64,000 nt of DNA, from positions 1 to 64,000 of the forward strand of contig JAAXXY010000011.1 of assembly GCA_013334225.1 (NCBI GenBank). The letters are read 5' to 3'. How positions within the stretch are numbered: position 1 is the stretch's first letter; the number at the start of each line of letters is the position of its first letter. Below are positions 61,606 through 64,000 of the stretch, one piece after another. Position numbers and translations under genes: made by a program. The DNA is from Chlorobiaceae bacterium. GTDB taxonomy: Bacteria > Bacteroidota > Chlorobiia > Chlorobiales > Chlorobiaceae. The notes below the pieces were generated by a model. That model had not been told where the DNA came from, did no database searches, and saw nothing but the letters and a program-made list of their open reading frames with translations.

Positions 61606-64000
61606 CTAAAAGGTTACTTTCGTAGCCGTTGCAGCCTGGTTCCTGAATTTGTCCGTCCAGCCTGAACCCGAATGCTTCTCAGCAAGAACCACCGCTATGT
61701 GTTTCGGAAGAATACCGAGATCAAGATTTCTGCCGAGGCCCTGAACGCAGGATGGACAATTGGTCAGTATTACAGCGCTTTCAGTACCGTGAAGCGACTC
61801 TCTGACAGCCTCCCTCTTTTTCTGCAGCATGGAGTCTGTGATGTCCGGCCTCGAAAGCGAAAGGGTTCCAGCTTCTGAACAGCAATGCGCAACCGATTTC
61901 ACGGAAACGAACCCACCAATGCCGTGCAGGGTCTGATGGGCCTTGCCGGCAAGGGAATCGTGACAGGGGGCATGGTAAAGATATTCCCCCTTGGGATCAA
62001 GTTTCAATCCCTTCTCGAGAAGATAAGCCGCTATGTCTACTGTCCTTCCTCCAAACAGCTTGCCTGTTTCCACAACCTCGAGCCCCTCCATGCATGTGCC
62101 GCACGTGACAATACAGGCATCGAAATCGAGATAGGCAAACATCTCCCTGATCTGGCTGAAAAGCACTGTATTCCTCAGCACCATGCTTGAATACTGGGCA
62201 GTCTTTGCATTGACATGAGCAGGGAAACCGCAACAGAGAAAAGGAGGAGGCAATACAACCCTTGTACCGACTTCGAGCAGCAGATAGATTGCCGCCATGG
62301 CAATCGTGGAATTCAGCCGTTCGGATCCGCATCCGGGAAAATAGAATACCGTGTTCTCAACCTCTCCTGAAGGCTCGAATACAAGAACCTGATCGGGCCC
62401 GCATTCCGGCAGAACATCACGTAAAGTCTGATCAGAAACCGGTGGTACGGGAGAACGCATCATCCTCAGGGGAAAAAGAGAGGGTGGATTGTTTTCCGGC
62501 TGAATTGGCGCCGATATCATGGCCCCTGCCCGCTGGACAGCTCCACCGCCACGCAGCACGGTTCTGCGGAAAAATGCATTGAAAGCGGGCGACCTGCTCT
62601 CGAGATAACGCAAAGTCATCTCCGTAATCGGTGAAGAGTGCTTGAAACCCCATTCCGAAAGGATTTCCCGCTCCAGCACGGAAACTTCACCGGTGTCGAT
62701 ATTGACCGGACAGGGTTTCAGGCATTTATGACAGATTGTACAGTGATCGGCGACCTCTTCGAGCCATTTCAGCAAAGCGAAATCGGTCGAACGTTCGCGC
62801 TGCGCATCGAAAAGAAGGGCCTCGATCAGGGATCCTATCGCAAGATTCTTGTTGCGGGGATGATAGAACATACCCCTCGACGGATAGTAGACACAGCAAT
62901 CTGTCTTGCATTTGCCGCACCGTATGCAGTAATCGACTTTCTTCGAGAGCTCGGCAATCTGAGCGCGTTTGAGAATATGAGCTTCAAGTTCGAGCAGGTT
63001 GAACGACGGTGTGAAAATATGATCAAGAACTCCGTAATCCTCGAGCTTTCCCGGATTCATGATCCCTTTCGGATCGACCTTGCTGCGATGGCGGGACAGT
63101 TCCTCGATGACCGAGGGGTCGAGGTACTTCAGTTTCGTGACACCTATACCGTGCTCCCCGGAAACTACCCCTCCAAGCTCGATGACCTTCTCCATAACGA
63201 CATCGATAACCTTGTCCACCCGCTCGAGCATGGCCCTGTCGTTTGAAAGCACCGGCACGTTGACATGGACATTGCCGTCTCCGGCATGCATATGGGTAGC
63301 AAGCACGATGCGTCTGTTACGGACATGATGGTAAGCCTCATCAAATGCCGTCTGCATTACGGGATATCCCTGGACAAGTTCACCAAGCTCGCTGTTGAGC
63401 TCCTGAAGGATATCAAGCGAACGAAGGGCATCAGGAGCAGCGGTTGAAATTCTTTCACCGAAGACATGGCAAAGCTCGAGTCCAGCCGGAATTTTCGAAG
63501 CGAACTGCCCGTTGTCATCGTTCACTTTGGCGTTTGAAAGGATCTGAGCGGCTCTTTCAACAAAGCGAAGCTGGGCATACCGTTCCTCTGAAAAGTTCAG
63601 GTCATCGATGAAACGCGAAAAACCTGCAAGAGCTTCAAGAGGAATCACAATATCCTCATTCATCTTGAAAGCATTGGTCCTTCTGGCGATGGCCCCGAGC
63701 TTTTTCCTGTCGGTCCAGAAACGAACCGCTTCTGCATTGTCACGGGCAACGAACATCAGGGTGTTCGGATGCCTGTCGAGCAGGGTTTTAACGCGTTCGA
63801 CACCGTTTTCCACCTCCAGTGAATGGTTTCCGGCAATATCGATCAACAGGACCGCTTTCGGCGTCTGCGCACGCGGTGCCTTGACCTTGTAGTCGATCGC
63901 CCTTATATATTCGTCATCGAAATGTTCAAGGGCAAGCAGAACTTCAGGATTCTCGGAAATCAGCGGAAAAAGCCTTGAGAGTTCGAGTATCACCTTGCTC
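61606..64000 (-). CDS. FAD-linked oxidase C-terminal plus Fe-S (CCG) domains, D-lactate/glycolate dehydrogenase-like; 5' end beyond window
   Basis: Frame stays open to the window edge; GDGNVHVNVPV, GEHGIG, CIRCGKCKTDCCVYYPS, CTICHKCLKPCPVNID, CGFPAHV. Confidence 0.88.
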   Translation of the reverse strand, partial: SKVILELSRLFPLISENPEVLLALEHFDDEYIRAIDYKVKAPRAQTPKAVLLIDIAGNHSLEVENGVERVKTLLDRHPNTLMFVARDNAEAVRFWTDRKKLGAIARRTNAFKMNEDIVIPLEALAGFSRFIDDLNFSEERYAQLRFVERAAQILSNAKVNDDNGQFASKIPAGLELCHVFGERISTAAPDALRSLDILQELNSELGELVQGYPVMQTAFDEAYHHVRNRRIVLATHMHAGDGNVHVNVPVLSNDRAMLERVDKVIDVVMEKVIELGGVVSGEHGIGVTKLKYLDPSVIEELSRHRSKVDPKGIMNPGKLEDYGVLDHIFTPSFNLLELEAHILKRAQIAELSKKVDYCIRCGKCKTDCCVYYPSRGMFYHPRNKNLAIGSLIEALLFDAQRERSTDFALLKWLEEVADHCTICHKCLKPCPVNIDTGEVSVLEREILSEWGFKHSSPITEMTLRYLESRSPAFNAFFRRTVLRGGGAVQRAGAMISAPIQPENNPPSLFPLRMMRSPVPPVSDQTLRDVLPECGPDQVLVFEPSGEVENTVFYFPGCGSERLNSTIAMAAIYLLLEVGTRVVLPPPFLCCGFPAHVNAKTAQYSSMVLRNTVLFSQIREMFAYLDFDACIVTCGTCMEGLEVVETGKLFGGRTVDIAAYLLEKGLKLDPKGEYLYHAPCHDSLAGKAHQTLHGIGGFVSVKSVAHCCSEAGTLSLSRPDITDSMLQKKREAVRESLHGTESAVILTNCPSCVQGLGRNLDLGILPKHIAVVLAEKHSGSGWTDKFRNQAATATKVTF

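Overview
This 64 kb bacterial window has the look of a green sulfur bacterium (Chlorobiales). That is an inference from gene content and style; no marker gene proves it. Most of it is ordinary core genome: thiamine synthesis (tenI-like, thiE, thiD), ugd, pepA, nrnA-like DHH, rlmN, adk, priA, aroQ, hslVU, rpoN, radA, tatC, polyprenyl synthase, coaE, sod, rlmI-like, trx/TPR, an Rrf2-hcp-ferredoxin locus, an NDH-2-like oxidoreductase, a P-type cation ATPase and a lactate/glycolate-oxidase-type FAD/Fe-S protein cut by the right edge. I see no rRNA, tRNA or CRISPR. The accessory signals that stand out are: (1) a compact minus-strand island at about 45.7-50.4 kb with a HEPN-like protein (RNHFEH, an RX4H motif), a Zn-finger plus HEAT-like 856-aa protein and a 492-aa protein ending in a PD-(D/E)XK-like nuclease motif, with a serine-recombinase remnant between the genes; this is the best candidate for an undescribed defence-type system. 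(2) A MITE-like family with TIRs near TTATTRCTCCGGCAA in five copies, two of which share an extra internal hairpin segment. (3) Opposing heptamer GGGTAGT/GGGTAAT arrays with canonical G-quadruplex potential filling the thiD/ugd convergent gap. (4) A perfect 19-bp palindrome directly upstream of the Rrf2 gene of the hcp locus. (5) Several gene remnants (cysteine desulfurase, histidine kinase/response regulator, resolvase) and a 57-aa ORF missed by the ORF track.
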